Shown one piece after another: positions 52,301 to 61,033 of a DNA stretch of 64,000 bases. Source of the stretch: Allopusillimonas soli (GTDB taxonomy: Bacteria > Pseudomonadota > Gammaproteobacteria > Burkholderiales > Burkholderiaceae_B); contig NZ_SDQC01000001.1 of NCBI RefSeq assembly GCF_004153445.1, positions 310,001-374,000 on the forward strand, read 5' to 3'. The number at the start of each line of letters is the position of its first letter. The first letter of the stretch is position 1. The notes beneath the pieces are model-generated. The model made no database searches. It was not told the DNA's origin and saw only the letters and a program-made list of their open reading frames with translations. Position numbers and translations under genes: made by a program.

Positions 52301-54580
52301 ATGCCTGCCATCTATACCGACCTGCGTGTAGTTGAGTTATGTGAAGGGGTTCCTGGCCCTTTCTGCGGCCGCTTTTTTGTTGATCTTGGTGCCGATGTCA
52401 CACACATCGAACTCCCCGGCGGCGATTTCTGTCGCAACTGGGGCGATCAGCACACTGTAGGAGTATTGTTCGAGCATTTGAATCGGGGTAAGCGTCTGTT
52501 ATCGATGACGCATGGCGAAAGGGCATACCAGCCCTTGTCAGCACTCATCTTAAACGCGGATGTGCTTATCGTTCATGGTGACTGGAGCCCCTCGATCGCA
52601 ACGAACGGAGCATTCTCGTCGAGCTGGAAAGCTTTTGCTGCGCAGCATCCCCATATCGTGGTATGCGAAATCACCGACCTTGGCCATCACGGTTCGCTCG
52701 CCAGCCACGCCACTTCCGAATTGGTGTTGCAGGCCATGTCGGGGCTTACGCGCTATCTTGGCAAACGTGGCGAGGCACCTGTGCGCGTGGGTGCGGAAAT
52801 AGCATGGCACGCGACAGGCATGGCAGCATTCCAGGCGACGGCCGCATCGTTGTTGGCCCGAACACGTACTGGTAGGGGCCGCTATGTGCATGTCAATGCT
52901 CTGCGGGCGCTCATGTCGCTGAAGTCGGTTCTGCTTGCGGCGCAAGCCGACGCCGATGAGTGGTCCGGGTTTCACGTTAATGGCCCATTCGTGGCGCCTG
53001 ATCATGGATGGAAAACAGCGGACGGGTACGTCACTTTTGACTTTCGTCACGATCAACGTAATGCTTGGGTCGCTTTCTGTGAGGAAATTGGCGTCGGCCA
53101 CTTGGTCGACAATCCCGCCTATTCAAATTGGCGAGCCACAATATTTACGGGGGATCGGCGTCACGATCTGGGGCAGGCATATCACGACTGGTTCCAATCG
53201 CATACTAGCCTTGAGGTCAGCGCAACGATCAATCGCTTGGGCGGAATTTCGGTACCCGTTCTGTCACTGGACGCCATTATGGAACATGAACAGGTGCGGA
53301 AACTTCGACCGTTCGTGGCCTGCATGGAACCACAACAGCACTTGGGCCTACCATTTTCCCTTACACCCGTCACCAATGCGCTCACATTGAACGGACACTC
53401 CCGCGCGCTCGACCCCATGCCTAGCGATGATTCGCCACTTGCTGGCGTAAAAGTAGTGGACGCGAGTATTGGTGGAGTCGGTCCATGGGCCGGCTCGCTT
53501 CTGGGAATGCTGGGTGCTGATGTCATCAAAATCGAGTCGCCTGCAGGCGATTTCATTCGTAACATTTTTCCGACCCAAGGTGGTTTGAGTACCACCTATA
53601 TGTCATTGAATTTGAACAAGCAGGGCATGATTGTGGATCTCAAGCGCAACGAAGACTTGAATCTCGTTCGTGATTTGTTGCGTGACGCAGATGTCTGGAT
53701 CGAAAATTTTCGTCCTGGGACGGCAGAAAGGCTGGGGGTAGGCTTTGAGGACTTGACGAGAGTAAACCCCGCGCTCATATATGCATCGGCATCGGGGTTC
53801 GGTGATGTCGGACCCATGGCGAAGCTGGGAGCTACGGATCCGCACGTGCAGGCATTTTCTGGGTTAGCGTCTTTGAATGGGGAGCAAGGAGGCGCTCCAC
53901 AGCTGTGGCGTTGGTACGGTCATGTCGACGTCTGCACTGCGGGCAACATCGTCCAAGGTGTGCTCGCCGCTTTATACGCAAGACAGAAGAGCGGGCGGGG
54001 GGCGCGGGTGAACGTAACGATGCTTGGCAGTGCGTTAAATCTGCAACGATTGCGTATTGCGTTATCAGCCGCAGGTTCGCCGCAGCAGCCAGCAGGCAGC
54101 GCCTCATCGTATCTCGCGCCCGACCAGGCCTTCCAGGCATTGGATGAGCCCGTAGCGATCACTGCGAGCAATGATAGACAATGGCGATCATTGTGCCGTG
54201 TGCTATCACTCGACGGACTTTGCGCAGATCCTCGCTTCCACGATAACGCCGACCGGGTAGCTAACCGCGAAGCACTTACGGAAATCCTCGGTCACACGAT
54301 CGCGACTCGCCCAGCGTGGTGGTGGGTAGACCGTCTACAGAAGGAGCTGGTGCCTTGTGGACGCTTCCTCTCATTTGCGCACTTCCGACATCATGAGCAC
54401 TACGTGTCGAACGGTATTGTGGCCATGATTCCCTGTCCGACACGCGGAGAATTGGTGATCGGCGGCTCCCCATGGGAGTTCGATGGCTCCTCAGTGCTGC
54501 CTCGGCCGGGCCCCCGTCCCGGTCAGCACACAGACGAAATCCGTGCTGACGGTTGGGGCGTCTTTCGGGGAAAGAAATAA
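52301..54580 (+). CDS. tandem CaiB/BaiF-family CoA transferase (two fused domains)
   Basis: 759 residues formed by two class III CoA-transferase domains (about 1-370 and 380-759). The C-terminal domain has the catalytic Asp (D513 in ATDPHVQAFSGL) and intact GADVIKIESPAGD and IENFRPGTAERLG motifs. The N-terminal domain has Glu (E140 in ATSELVLQAMSGL) at the equivalent place and a weakened nucleotide site. Class III enzymes move CoA between acids, so a succinyl-CoA or product-linked exchange is expected. Starts four bases after the Bug stop. One half may be purely structural. Confidence 0.88.
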   Translation: MPAIYTDLRVVELCEGVPGPFCGRFFVDLGADVTHIELPGGDFCRNWGDQHTVGVLFEHLNRGKRLLSMTHGERAYQPLSALILNADVLIVHGDWSPSIATNGAFSSSWKAFAAQHPHIVVCEITDLGHHGSLASHATSELVLQAMSGLTRYLGKRGEAPVRVGAEIAWHATGMAAFQATAASLLARTRTGRGRYVHVNALRALMSLKSVLLAAQADADEWSGFHVNGPFVAPDHGWKTADGYVTFDFRHDQRNAWVAFCEEIGVGHLVDNPAYSNWRATIFTGDRRHDLGQAYHDWFQSHTSLEVSATINRLGGISVPVLSLDAIMEHEQVRKLRPFVACMEPQQHLGLPFSLTPVTNALTLNGHSRALDPMPSDDSPLAGVKVVDASIGGVGPWAGSLLGMLGADVIKIESPAGDFIRNIFPTQGGLSTTYMSLNLNKQGMIVDLKRNEDLNLVRDLLRDADVWIENFRPGTAERLGVGFEDLTRVNPALIYASASGFGDVGPMAKLGATDPHVQAFSGLASLNGEQGGAPQLWRWYGHVDVCTAGNIVQGVLAALYARQKSGRGARVNVTMLGSALNLQRLRIALSAAGSPQQPAGSASSYLAPDQAFQALDEPVAITASNDRQWRSLCRVLSLDGLCADPRFHDNADRVANREALTEILGHTIATRPAWWWVDRLQKELVPCGRFLSFAHFRHHEHYVSNGIVAMIPCPTRGELVIGGSPWEFDGSSVLPRPGPRPGQHTDEIRADGWGVFRGKK

Positions 54581-54582
54581 AT

Positions 54583-55932
54583 ATGCACTGCTTTATCAGA
54601 AATCTCGCGGAGGACGCTTTGGCAATCAGGGCCAAAGACATGCCGTCATCGGTACGGACCAAAGCGGGTGTTTGTCTTTTGGATTTTTTAGGCGCATGTA
54701 TGGATGGAGTCGATCTGCCCTGGGCTCGGCAGGCGATGGCATCTGGTATCGTACTTGGCGCAGGCGGAGCGAGTCGTGTGATAGCACATACAGCGTGCAT
54801 AGGGATTATGGAAGCAGCGTTCGTTAATGCCACACTCGCGGGGGCCACGTCGCAGATGGACACTTTTGCCGAAAGTGCGACTCATCCTGGAGTGAGTGTG
54901 TTACCTGCAGTACTTGCTGCAGCGGAATTAGAGAACAGTCGCGGAGATGATGTGCTTTGCGCCATTGTCGCCGGCTATCACGTAATGTCGCGCTTGGGTG
55001 CTTCCATGTATCAAGGTGCCACCACATTTCGAGCACGGCCGACCGCGATCGTCGGTCCAATCGCTGCCGCGGCAGCGCTATCTCGTTTGGTGAAGTTGGA
55101 TACAAGACGGACCATTCATGCTATGGCGCTAGCCGCAAATACCGCAGCAGGTCTAATGGAATGGGCAAATCAAGGAACAATGGACTTGACTTTTCACGCA
55201 GGCACCGCAGCACGCAATGCGTTGTCGAGTTGGCAGTTAGCCCGAGTGGGTGCGATCGCAGCGGACACGGCGCTCGACGGAGCGCATGGCTTGATGGCGA
55301 CATTTGACACCGGTAGAAAACCAGTGCCCTGTGATTCGAAGTATGACATCCTTGGCGTAATTCACAAGCCAGTGCCGGCTTGCGTGTTCGTGCAAAGCCC
55401 ATCACAAGTCGCTATGGCCATTGTTGAAAGGCACAAGCTGCGGATACAAGATATCGGAGCGATTCGCATTCATGTGCATGCGACCGCAAGGGCATATCCA
55501 GGTTGCGATCACGGACGCCTGCCGAGGGACAATCAAGCCGCTCGGATGAGCATCCAGTACGCTGTCGCGGCGGTACTATATCGCCGAGCTTTATCTGCGC
55601 GAATCTGGGCTGCACCGTTCGATTCCGAGATTGGCGAATGGATTGAAAAATGCGAGCTTTTAGCTTTCGAAGATGACGATCGCGCGGGTGTTCGGGCTTG
55701 CTCCATCGAAGTCGTTTTGTGTGACGGCTCGGTTATTGTTCAGACGGCCGATGATTTCCATACAGCGACGGATGATAGAGTGCGCAAGCGTTTTCACGAG
55801 TCAGCTAAACGGGTGTTAAAAACGGACGTAGCGGCGGGCGTCGAGAATCAAGTCATGAATCTTATCTCCCTTAAGAACTTGCATACGCTCCTGCAGTCGA
55901 TGCAGACACTTAATGGAGACGACATTGATTGA
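54583..55932 (+). CDS. MmgE/PrpD-family protein
   Basis: 449 residues. Helical domain (about 1-250) with GATSQMDTFAESATHPG, where family members bear LDFDDTH...HPG, and a C-terminal alpha/beta domain (about 270-420). Family enzymes include 2-methylcitrate dehydratase, cis-aconitate decarboxylase and iminodisuccinate epimerase, so it could dehydrate, isomerise or decarboxylate. The D-x-x-H of the usual motif reads DTFAES, a clear deviation. ATG three bases after the CoA transferase stop. Confidence 0.83.
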   Translation: MHCFIRNLAEDALAIRAKDMPSSVRTKAGVCLLDFLGACMDGVDLPWARQAMASGIVLGAGGASRVIAHTACIGIMEAAFVNATLAGATSQMDTFAESATHPGVSVLPAVLAAAELENSRGDDVLCAIVAGYHVMSRLGASMYQGATTFRARPTAIVGPIAAAAALSRLVKLDTRRTIHAMALAANTAAGLMEWANQGTMDLTFHAGTAARNALSSWQLARVGAIAADTALDGAHGLMATFDTGRKPVPCDSKYDILGVIHKPVPACVFVQSPSQVAMAIVERHKLRIQDIGAIRIHVHATARAYPGCDHGRLPRDNQAARMSIQYAVAAVLYRRALSARIWAAPFDSEIGEWIEKCELLAFEDDDRAGVRACSIEVVLCDGSVIVQTADDFHTATDDRVRKRFHESAKRVLKTDVAAGVENQVMNLISLKNLHTLLQSMQTLNGDDID

Positions 55933-57079
55933 TTTCTCAGGTTCCGCATATTCGGCTGATCGTACTACCGCGGTCGTTGGAATAGGTAACACCGCCTATG
56001 GCAATTTTCCTGAACTCTCGCCGTACGATTTGGGCGCATCGGCCTTACGCGCAGCCTTGGATGACAGCGGCCTAAAGCTATCTGACATCGACGGATTAGT
56101 CGTACATCGCATTCCGAACTACCAGCGCTTCTGCGAATTGGTCGGACTAAACCCGACGTTTGTGACGGGTTTGGCCGGACAGGGACGAATGTCGGGCACT
56201 TCAATTCATCTTGCCGCCATGGCGATAAAACAGGGTGCCGCTCGTAATGTCGCGCTAGTTTATGGCAACAACGGTCGCAGTGCAGGTGACAAATACGGTG
56301 GCGTGGCTGACCGCTACGGCAGCGACGGGGCGAAGCTTTGGTTTCCCTACGGCATGACCTCACCTGGAGCGGTGCACGCGATGATGTTCCAGCGGCACAT
56401 GCACCTCTACGGCACCACATCGGAGCAATTGGCTGCGGTTGCAGTAGCTTGTCGCAACCATGCGCTTCTCAATCCTAACGCCGTCATGAAAAAGCCCATA
56501 ACCGCAGAGGACCATCGCACGGCACCCTGGATCGTAGAGCCGTTACACCTCTTGGATTATTGCATGATCAACGATGGCGGTGTAGCGATGATTCTGACGT
56601 CCATTGACCGTGCTCGTGACTTGCCCCAGCCCGTCATCCGCATCAAGGGTATAGCTCAAGCCACGGCCATGACCCACTCGACTTTTCCCCCAGAAGACTT
56701 TTGGCACGCTCCGCTTTCGCAAGCCGGCACTAAATCGTTGCACCAAGCGGGAATTGGGCGCGAAGACGTGGATGGTCTCATGATCTACGACAACTTCTCT
56801 CCGACCGTTCTCTTCAGCCTAGAAGGGTTGGGCTATTGCCCCGCAGGGGAGAGTGGTGCTTGGGTCCAGGATGGCCGCATTGAACTGGGGGGGGAGTACC
56901 CACTCAATACGAGCGGTGGGCATTTGTCAGAAAGCTATATGCAAGGCTGGGCATTGAATATCGAAGCAGTCCGCCAGTTGCGGGGGCAAGCTGGGGCTCG
57001 GCAGATTACGGGTGCCAGACACATCCATTACGCGTGCGCGTCACCCATCGTTTCTTCAATTATTTACGGATTGGATTGA
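55913..57079 (+). CDS. thiolase-fold (lipid-transfer/SCP2-type) protein without the catalytic cysteine
   Basis: 388 residues. Thiolase fold marks: TTAVVGIGNTAYGNFPELSPYDL, DIDGLVVHR, and the C-terminal SGGHLSES (near 330) and HYACASPIVSS. The position of the nucleophilic Cys (G-x-x-x-C-A-S-G in ordinary thiolases) reads QGRMSGTSIHLAAMAI (about 90-105), so no Claisen chemistry is expected. Such proteins pair with DUF35 partners as acyl-CoA retro-aldolases or as thiolase complexes. Overlaps the MmgE/PrpD gene by 20 bases; DUF35 gene follows. Confidence 0.88.
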   Translation: METTLIDFSGSAYSADRTTAVVGIGNTAYGNFPELSPYDLGASALRAALDDSGLKLSDIDGLVVHRIPNYQRFCELVGLNPTFVTGLAGQGRMSGTSIHLAAMAIKQGAARNVALVYGNNGRSAGDKYGGVADRYGSDGAKLWFPYGMTSPGAVHAMMFQRHMHLYGTTSEQLAAVAVACRNHALLNPNAVMKKPITAEDHRTAPWIVEPLHLLDYCMINDGGVAMILTSIDRARDLPQPVIRIKGIAQATAMTHSTFPPEDFWHAPLSQAGTKSLHQAGIGREDVDGLMIYDNFSPTVLFSLEGLGYCPAGESGAWVQDGRIELGGEYPLNTSGGHLSESYMQGWALNIEAVRQLRGQAGARQITGARHIHYACASPIVSSIIYGLD

Positions 57080-57081
57080 TC

Positions 57082-57504
57082 ATGGATCTTAACGTCCCGA
57101 CCACTTCCGCATCCTTTAGCGACCATCTGGCAACTTACAGTCATTTTTTAGCAAAAGGTCTTATTGCAATGCAACAATGCAAGCAATGTAAGACGTTTCG
57201 GTTCCCGCCCGCGAACATATGTGCTTCATGCAGTTCCGATCAATACGACTGGCACGCGCTTTCTGGTCGAGGAATTATTTGGTCTTATTGCGTGTTTCAT
57301 AAAGACTATTTTCCTAACGAGTCACGCAAGATTCCCTATGTCGTCGTATTAATTCAACTGGAGGAAGGGCCGAGGGTCTTTAGCAATATGACGGACGTGG
57401 ACGTTAATTCCTTACAGATAGGTTTACCGGTGCGAGCCATATTTGAAGATCAGCCAAATGCAGAAACGTTATTGAGGTTCCGGCTAGCTGGCGGTGACAC
57501 ATGA
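57082..57504 (+). CDS. DUF35 OB-fold/zinc-ribbon partner of the thiolase-fold protein
   Basis: 140 residues. N-terminal helix, a rubredoxin-like zinc ribbon CKQCKTFRFPPANICASC (about 33-50), then an OB fold (about 60-130). DUF35 proteins form heteromeric complexes with thiolase-fold proteins and complete their active site. It begins three bases after the thiolase-fold gene, the standard pairing. Cysteine ligands are intact. Confidence 0.9.
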   Translation: MDLNVPTTSASFSDHLATYSHFLAKGLIAMQQCKQCKTFRFPPANICASCSSDQYDWHALSGRGIIWSYCVFHKDYFPNESRKIPYVVVLIQLEEGPRVFSNMTDVDVNSLQIGLPVRAIFEDQPNAETLLRFRLAGGDT

Positions 57505-58367
57505 TGCGAATCGCGCCCGTACCAAATTGCGGCAGTAACCTGGGCGAGTCGCCGATTTGGAATGACCTTGATCAAGCATTGTATTTTGTCGACGTCACGG
57601 CTTATGCATTATGTCGATACACGCCAAATGATGGGCTATGTCGACGTTGGGTGTTCGGTAAACCCATCGCCGCTTTAGCGCTCACGGCCAGCCCAAAACT
57701 ACTGCTTATTTTCCGTTCAAGCATTGCTTTTTTCGATTGCACAAGTGGCGACTTGGTGGACCTACCGGTAAGTCCCGTCGACTCCGACGAGCGTTATAAC
57801 GACGCACGGATTGATGCGCAAGGCCGATTGTGGGTTGGCACTTTCGATCGCTTGATGAAGCGGCCGCTAGGCAAGTTGTACTGTTTGACAAATAAAGTCC
57901 TTCGTTGCGTAGATGAAGGTTTCATGCTTTCCAATGGAATCGCATTTAGCCCCGATCGATTGACAATGTATTTCGCGGATACATGGTCTCGCTGCATCCA
58001 TGCCTACGATTTTTGCTTGGAATCCGGCGCAATAGCGAACCAGCGGGAGCATATCCGTTTCGATGGCGATGGCGGTCCAGATGGTTGTGCAATGGACAGC
58101 GAAGGATATCTCTGGGTCGCAGTAGTCGGCGGTGGAGAGATCGTACGGTACGATCCTGAAGGGATACCTCATACTCGAGTGAAGGTTGGTGTTAGTAAAC
58201 CAACGAGTTGCACATTTGGAGGTCCTCTGCATGACCGTTTGTACGTCACATCGATGCGCCATGGGCTGACGTCCGCCACGCTGGCAAAGCAGCCGTTGGC
58301 AGGGCAGATGTTTGAGATCGAAGGGACACAGTCGATCGGCATCGCGGAAGAGCGCTTTCAACAGTAA
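57501..58367 (+). CDS. SMP-30/gluconolactonase-family protein
   Basis: 288 residues of the six-bladed beta-propeller family. Metal ligands are visible: Glu in LGESPIWND, Asn in RYNDARIDAQGRLWVGT, Asn/Asp in LSNGIAFSPDRLTMYFADT and Asp in GPDGCAMDSEGYLWVA. It hydrolyses lactones in the family. The ATG overlaps the DUF35 stop by four bases. Last gene of the operon; its end lies close to IS fragments, but the protein looks complete. Confidence 0.9.
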   Translation: MMRIAPVPNCGSNLGESPIWNDLDQALYFVDVTAYALCRYTPNDGLCRRWVFGKPIAALALTASPKLLLIFRSSIAFFDCTSGDLVDLPVSPVDSDERYNDARIDAQGRLWVGTFDRLMKRPLGKLYCLTNKVLRCVDEGFMLSNGIAFSPDRLTMYFADTWSRCIHAYDFCLESGAIANQREHIRFDGDGGPDGCAMDSEGYLWVAVVGGGEIVRYDPEGIPHTRVKVGVSKPTSCTFGGPLHDRLYVTSMRHGLTSATLAKQPLAGQMFEIEGTQSIGIAEERFQQ

Positions 58368-58404
58368 ACGCGTTTTGACACGGCGGCATTGGCGACAGCT
58401 GTCC

Positions 58405-58452
58405 TTGCAGCGTGTCCATGATCTGACTGCCTGTGAACCGCGACTTCTTCAT
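58405..58452 (-). pseudogene. IS3-family transposase OrfA, N-terminal fragment
   Basis: Sixteen codons reading MKKSRFTGSQIMDTLQ on the minus strand match the start of IS3-family OrfA helix-turn-helix proteins; similarity stops abruptly after that. It is oriented opposite to the OrfB fragment 90 bases away, so the two do not come from one intact insertion. Confidence 0.6.
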
Positions 58453-58515
58453 CTTGTAGAACTCCTCAATGAGAAAATTCTACCTCTGACTTCAACGCTT
58501 TTCTGGAGGGGATTA

Positions 58516-58690
58516 CCATACCATCGTAACTGGCTCGATATGACGCTTGAACAGTTCATCCGAGAAGTGGACTCGTATATTCGCTGGTACAACCCGCATC
58601 GTATCAAGCTCTCCCTCGGCGGCAGGAGTCTTTGGAAGGCCGCCAGCAACTGCGAATTGCAGCATAATTCGCCCAAGCATTTGTCCACGC
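58516..58690 (+). pseudogene. IS3-family transposase OrfB, C-terminal fragment
   Basis: The plus strand encodes NWLDMTLEQFIREVDSYIRWYN and then PHRIKLSLGGRSLWKAA, the conserved end of the IS3-family integrase domain (R-W-Y-N-x2-R-I-K-L-S-L-G-G). No start or DDE core is present. Marks a former insertion at the right edge of the accessory region. Confidence 0.75.
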
Positions 58691-58814
58691 CCCCGAAAAT
58701 CAAATCCCGGATCGAAATATTTCGCCGCTTAAAAAGCTTGACCTTCCCACTGTAGGAAGCCTTAAAGTATGAGCCCTTGAGCACCAGCCGCTATCTTTAA
58801 CAGGAGAATACAGC

Positions 58815-59210
58815 TTGAAAGCATTGATGAGTTTCACCGGTATAGTCGCGGCGCTTTTTGCGCTTGGCACGCCAGTATCCATGGCGCAGGTTGCACACGG
58901 CGATCATGCAGGCCATACGGGCATGAGCATGCAGCAGCCCTCCGCCGCGAACGAAAGTCCTTCGACCCTCGCTTATCGTGAAGCATCCGCGCAAATGCAC
59001 GCGGCGATGCAAAGCGACTACACCGGCAATGCAGATATAGACTTCATGAAAGGAATGATTCCTCATCACCAGGGCGCTATCGACATGGCCAAGATCGTAC
59101 TTAAGTATGGTAAAGATCCGGCAGTACGCGCATTAGCCGAGGAAATCATTACCGCCCAGGAGGCGGAGATCGCTCAAATGCGCGCATGGCTGGCGCAGCA
59201 CAGTCAATAG
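58815..59210 (+). CDS. DUF305 periplasmic protein
   Basis: 131 residues. Signal peptide (cut after SMA-Q, near residue 24), a His/Met-rich stretch ([14 protein letters not shown]) and the DUF305 signature [23 protein letters not shown] (about 75-97). His/Met clusters suggest copper or another metal. The start is TTG 58815, which has AGGAG eight bases upstream; the first ATG is four codons on. Confidence 0.88.
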   Translation: MKALMSFTGIVAALFALGTPVSMAQVAHGDHAGHTGMSMQQPSAANESPSTLAYREASAQMHAAMQSDYTGNADIDFMKGMIPHHQGAIDMAKIVLKYGKDPAVRALAEEIITAQEAEIAQMRAWLAQHSQ

Positions 59211-59276
59211 AGGGCGCTGCTCCGCTCGGCCCGCCGTAGCAAGCCCTCATCCCGCGTACCGCTGCTGCGCGGCGAT

Positions 59277-59305
59277 GCCACACAAAAAGAGCACCATTGT
59301 GTGGC
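59277..59305 (+). terminator. hairpin after the DUF305 gene
   Basis: Perfect 9-bp stem GCCACACAA-11-TTGTGTGGC. No long T-run follows; likely the 3' end of the DUF305 transcript. Confidence 0.55.
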
Positions 59306-59396
59306 AATCCGGCTCGGCTTCGGCACGATGCCGTGGAGTATCTTAAATCAGGGCGCTCAGCGTACAATCGGCATTTTCTCGACCAGGGACATCATC

Positions 59397-60374
59397 ATGT
59401 CGTTCAAGAATCTGCTGCGCCTGCTGACCGCAGGCCTCTTCACCGCATGCCAGGCCACGACAGTCTGGGCGGGCAATTGGCCCGAGCATCCCGTACATGT
59501 TGTCGTGGTGTATTCGCCTGGCGGTGTCAGCGATACTGTCACGCGGGCCATATCCGAAAAGTTGTCCCAGAACCTGGGCGTAGCATTCGTGGTCGAAAAC
59601 AAGGCGGGTGCTGGCGGAACCATAGGAATGGGCACGGTTGCCAAGGCCAAGCCCGACGGTTACACCATTGGGTTTTCCTCGGTAAGCCCGCTGGCGCTGT
59701 CTCCGCTCTTTTCGCAGGTATCCTACGATCCTCGCAAAGACATCACGCCAGTGGCCAGCGTCATGGTCTCTCCTGTGGTGCTCCTGGGCACCCAGGCCTT
59801 TTCCGGGAAGACGCTTAACGACGTGATTGCCCAGTCCAAGGCAAATCCAGGATCCCTGCGGTGGGCTACTTCCGGGCATGGGTCGCTGGGGCATCTGATG
59901 CTGGAACAGTTTCAGCATACGGCAGGCATTAAGCTTACGCACATTCCCTACAAGGGCAGCGCACAACAAAAGAACGACGCCCTGGGCGCCCAATTCGAGC
60001 TCACCTCCATGAATCTCAGTGCGGCCGTGCTCTCGCATGTCAAAAGCGGCGAGTTGCACGCGCTGGCCATGGCCGCCCCCTCGCGGGTCGACGCCCTGCC
60101 GGATGTTCCCACGCTCACCGAACTGGGCTACGAGAAAGCCAATATGATGTCGAAGTTCGGGTTCTTTGCACCTGCCGGCACGCCAAAAGAAATCATCGAT
60201 GCGCTAAACAAGGCCATCAACGAAGCGGTTGCCAGCCCCGATATCCAGAAGCTGCTGACACAAAGCAGCAATATTCCGCTTACCGGCACACCCGAATCGT
60301 TCGCGAACGAGATTGCCCACGAATATGACGACAATCGCAATCTTATCGAGAGCGCGGGGCTCAAGCTCGAATAG
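59397..60374 (+). CDS. Bug-family (TctC-type) periplasmic solute receptor
   Basis: 325 residues. Signal peptide about 1-25 (LLTAGLFTACQATTVWA-G). Bug landmarks WPEHPVHVVVVYSPGGVSDTVTRAI, VVENKAGAGGTIGMGTVA, PDGYTIGF and THIPYKGSAQQKNDALGAQ. GC-rich like the core genome, unlike the Bug genes in the accessory region. The ATG at 59397 begins the signal peptide; the 32 open codons upstream are not used. Ten bases from the GTG of the next gene, so perhaps co-transcribed by chance. Confidence 0.93.
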   Translation: MSFKNLLRLLTAGLFTACQATTVWAGNWPEHPVHVVVVYSPGGVSDTVTRAISEKLSQNLGVAFVVENKAGAGGTIGMGTVAKAKPDGYTIGFSSVSPLALSPLFSQVSYDPRKDITPVASVMVSPVVLLGTQAFSGKTLNDVIAQSKANPGSLRWATSGHGSLGHLMLEQFQHTAGIKLTHIPYKGSAQQKNDALGAQFELTSMNLSAAVLSHVKSGELHALAMAAPSRVDALPDVPTLTELGYEKANMMSKFGFFAPAGTPKEIIDALNKAINEAVASPDIQKLLTQSSNIPLTGTPESFANEIAHEYDDNRNLIESAGLKLE

Positions 60375-60383
60375 TCGCGAGCC

Positions 60384-60986
60384 GTGATTTCCATCTACTC
60401 GCTGAAGCCGCGATTCCAGAACCTTCTTCGGCCGCTGGTTGTATGGCTGCATGCCCGCGGCGCAACCGCCAACCAGGTCACGCTTGCGGCAGCCGCGGTC
60501 TCCTTGCTGGTCGCGCTTCTCGTCGCTTGGAACGCACCGCTTGCCTGGCCCTTTTTGCTCATTCCCGTGTGGGTGTTCCTGCGCATGGCCTTGAATGCCA
60601 TTGACGGCATGCTAGCGCGCGAGTTCGGCCAGCAATCCAGGCTTGGCGCTTATCTCAATGAGATGTGCGATGTGGTGGCCGACAGCGCCCTCTATCTGCC
60701 ATTCGCCTTGCTGCCGGGCGTTTCCCCGCTGCTGGTTGTCTGCGTCGTGCTCATGGCTGTTTTCTCCGAATATGCAGGTGTGCTTGGCCTGATGGTGGGA
60801 GCCTCCCGCCGTTACGACGGCCCCATGGGCAAGAGTGATCGGGCTGCCGTGTTCGGCCTGCTGGGCGTAATCGTTGGCTGCGGCGCGCCCACGGGGGTAT
60901 GGTTCAATGTTGTGCTTGCCGCGGTGCTTGCGCTGCTCGCCCGTACCATATATAACCGCATACGGCGAGGGCTGGCGCAATCGTGA
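60384..60986 (+). CDS. CDP-alcohol phosphatidyltransferase-family protein (YnbA-like)
   Basis: 200 residues with about six helices. The family motif DGMLAREFGQQSRLGAYLNE and MCDVVAD follows D-G-x2-A-R-x8-G-x3-N-x3-D-x3-D: the first Asp of the second half is Asn, as in YnbA-like paralogs. The family joins CDP-diacylglycerol to an alcohol; the alcohol here is unknown. GTG start at 60384. First gene of a lipid cluster with plsC-like and cdsA-like genes. Confidence 0.85.
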   Translation: MISIYSLKPRFQNLLRPLVVWLHARGATANQVTLAAAAVSLLVALLVAWNAPLAWPFLLIPVWVFLRMALNAIDGMLAREFGQQSRLGAYLNEMCDVVADSALYLPFALLPGVSPLLVVCVVLMAVFSEYAGVLGLMVGASRRYDGPMGKSDRAAVFGLLGVIVGCGAPTGVWFNVVLAAVLALLARTIYNRIRRGLAQS

Positions 60987-61033
60987 TCATCCGCCCGTAG
61001 CCGGTACCCCGCAACCCTACATGGCGACACTTC

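Noticed and set aside
42905-58700. Claim of a defined genomic island with att repeats from tRNA-Asn to the IS fragments
   Set aside because: Geometry and base composition fit, but no copy of the tRNA-Asn 3' end was found near 58.4-58.8 kb and no integrase gene is visible, so only an accessory region is claimed.
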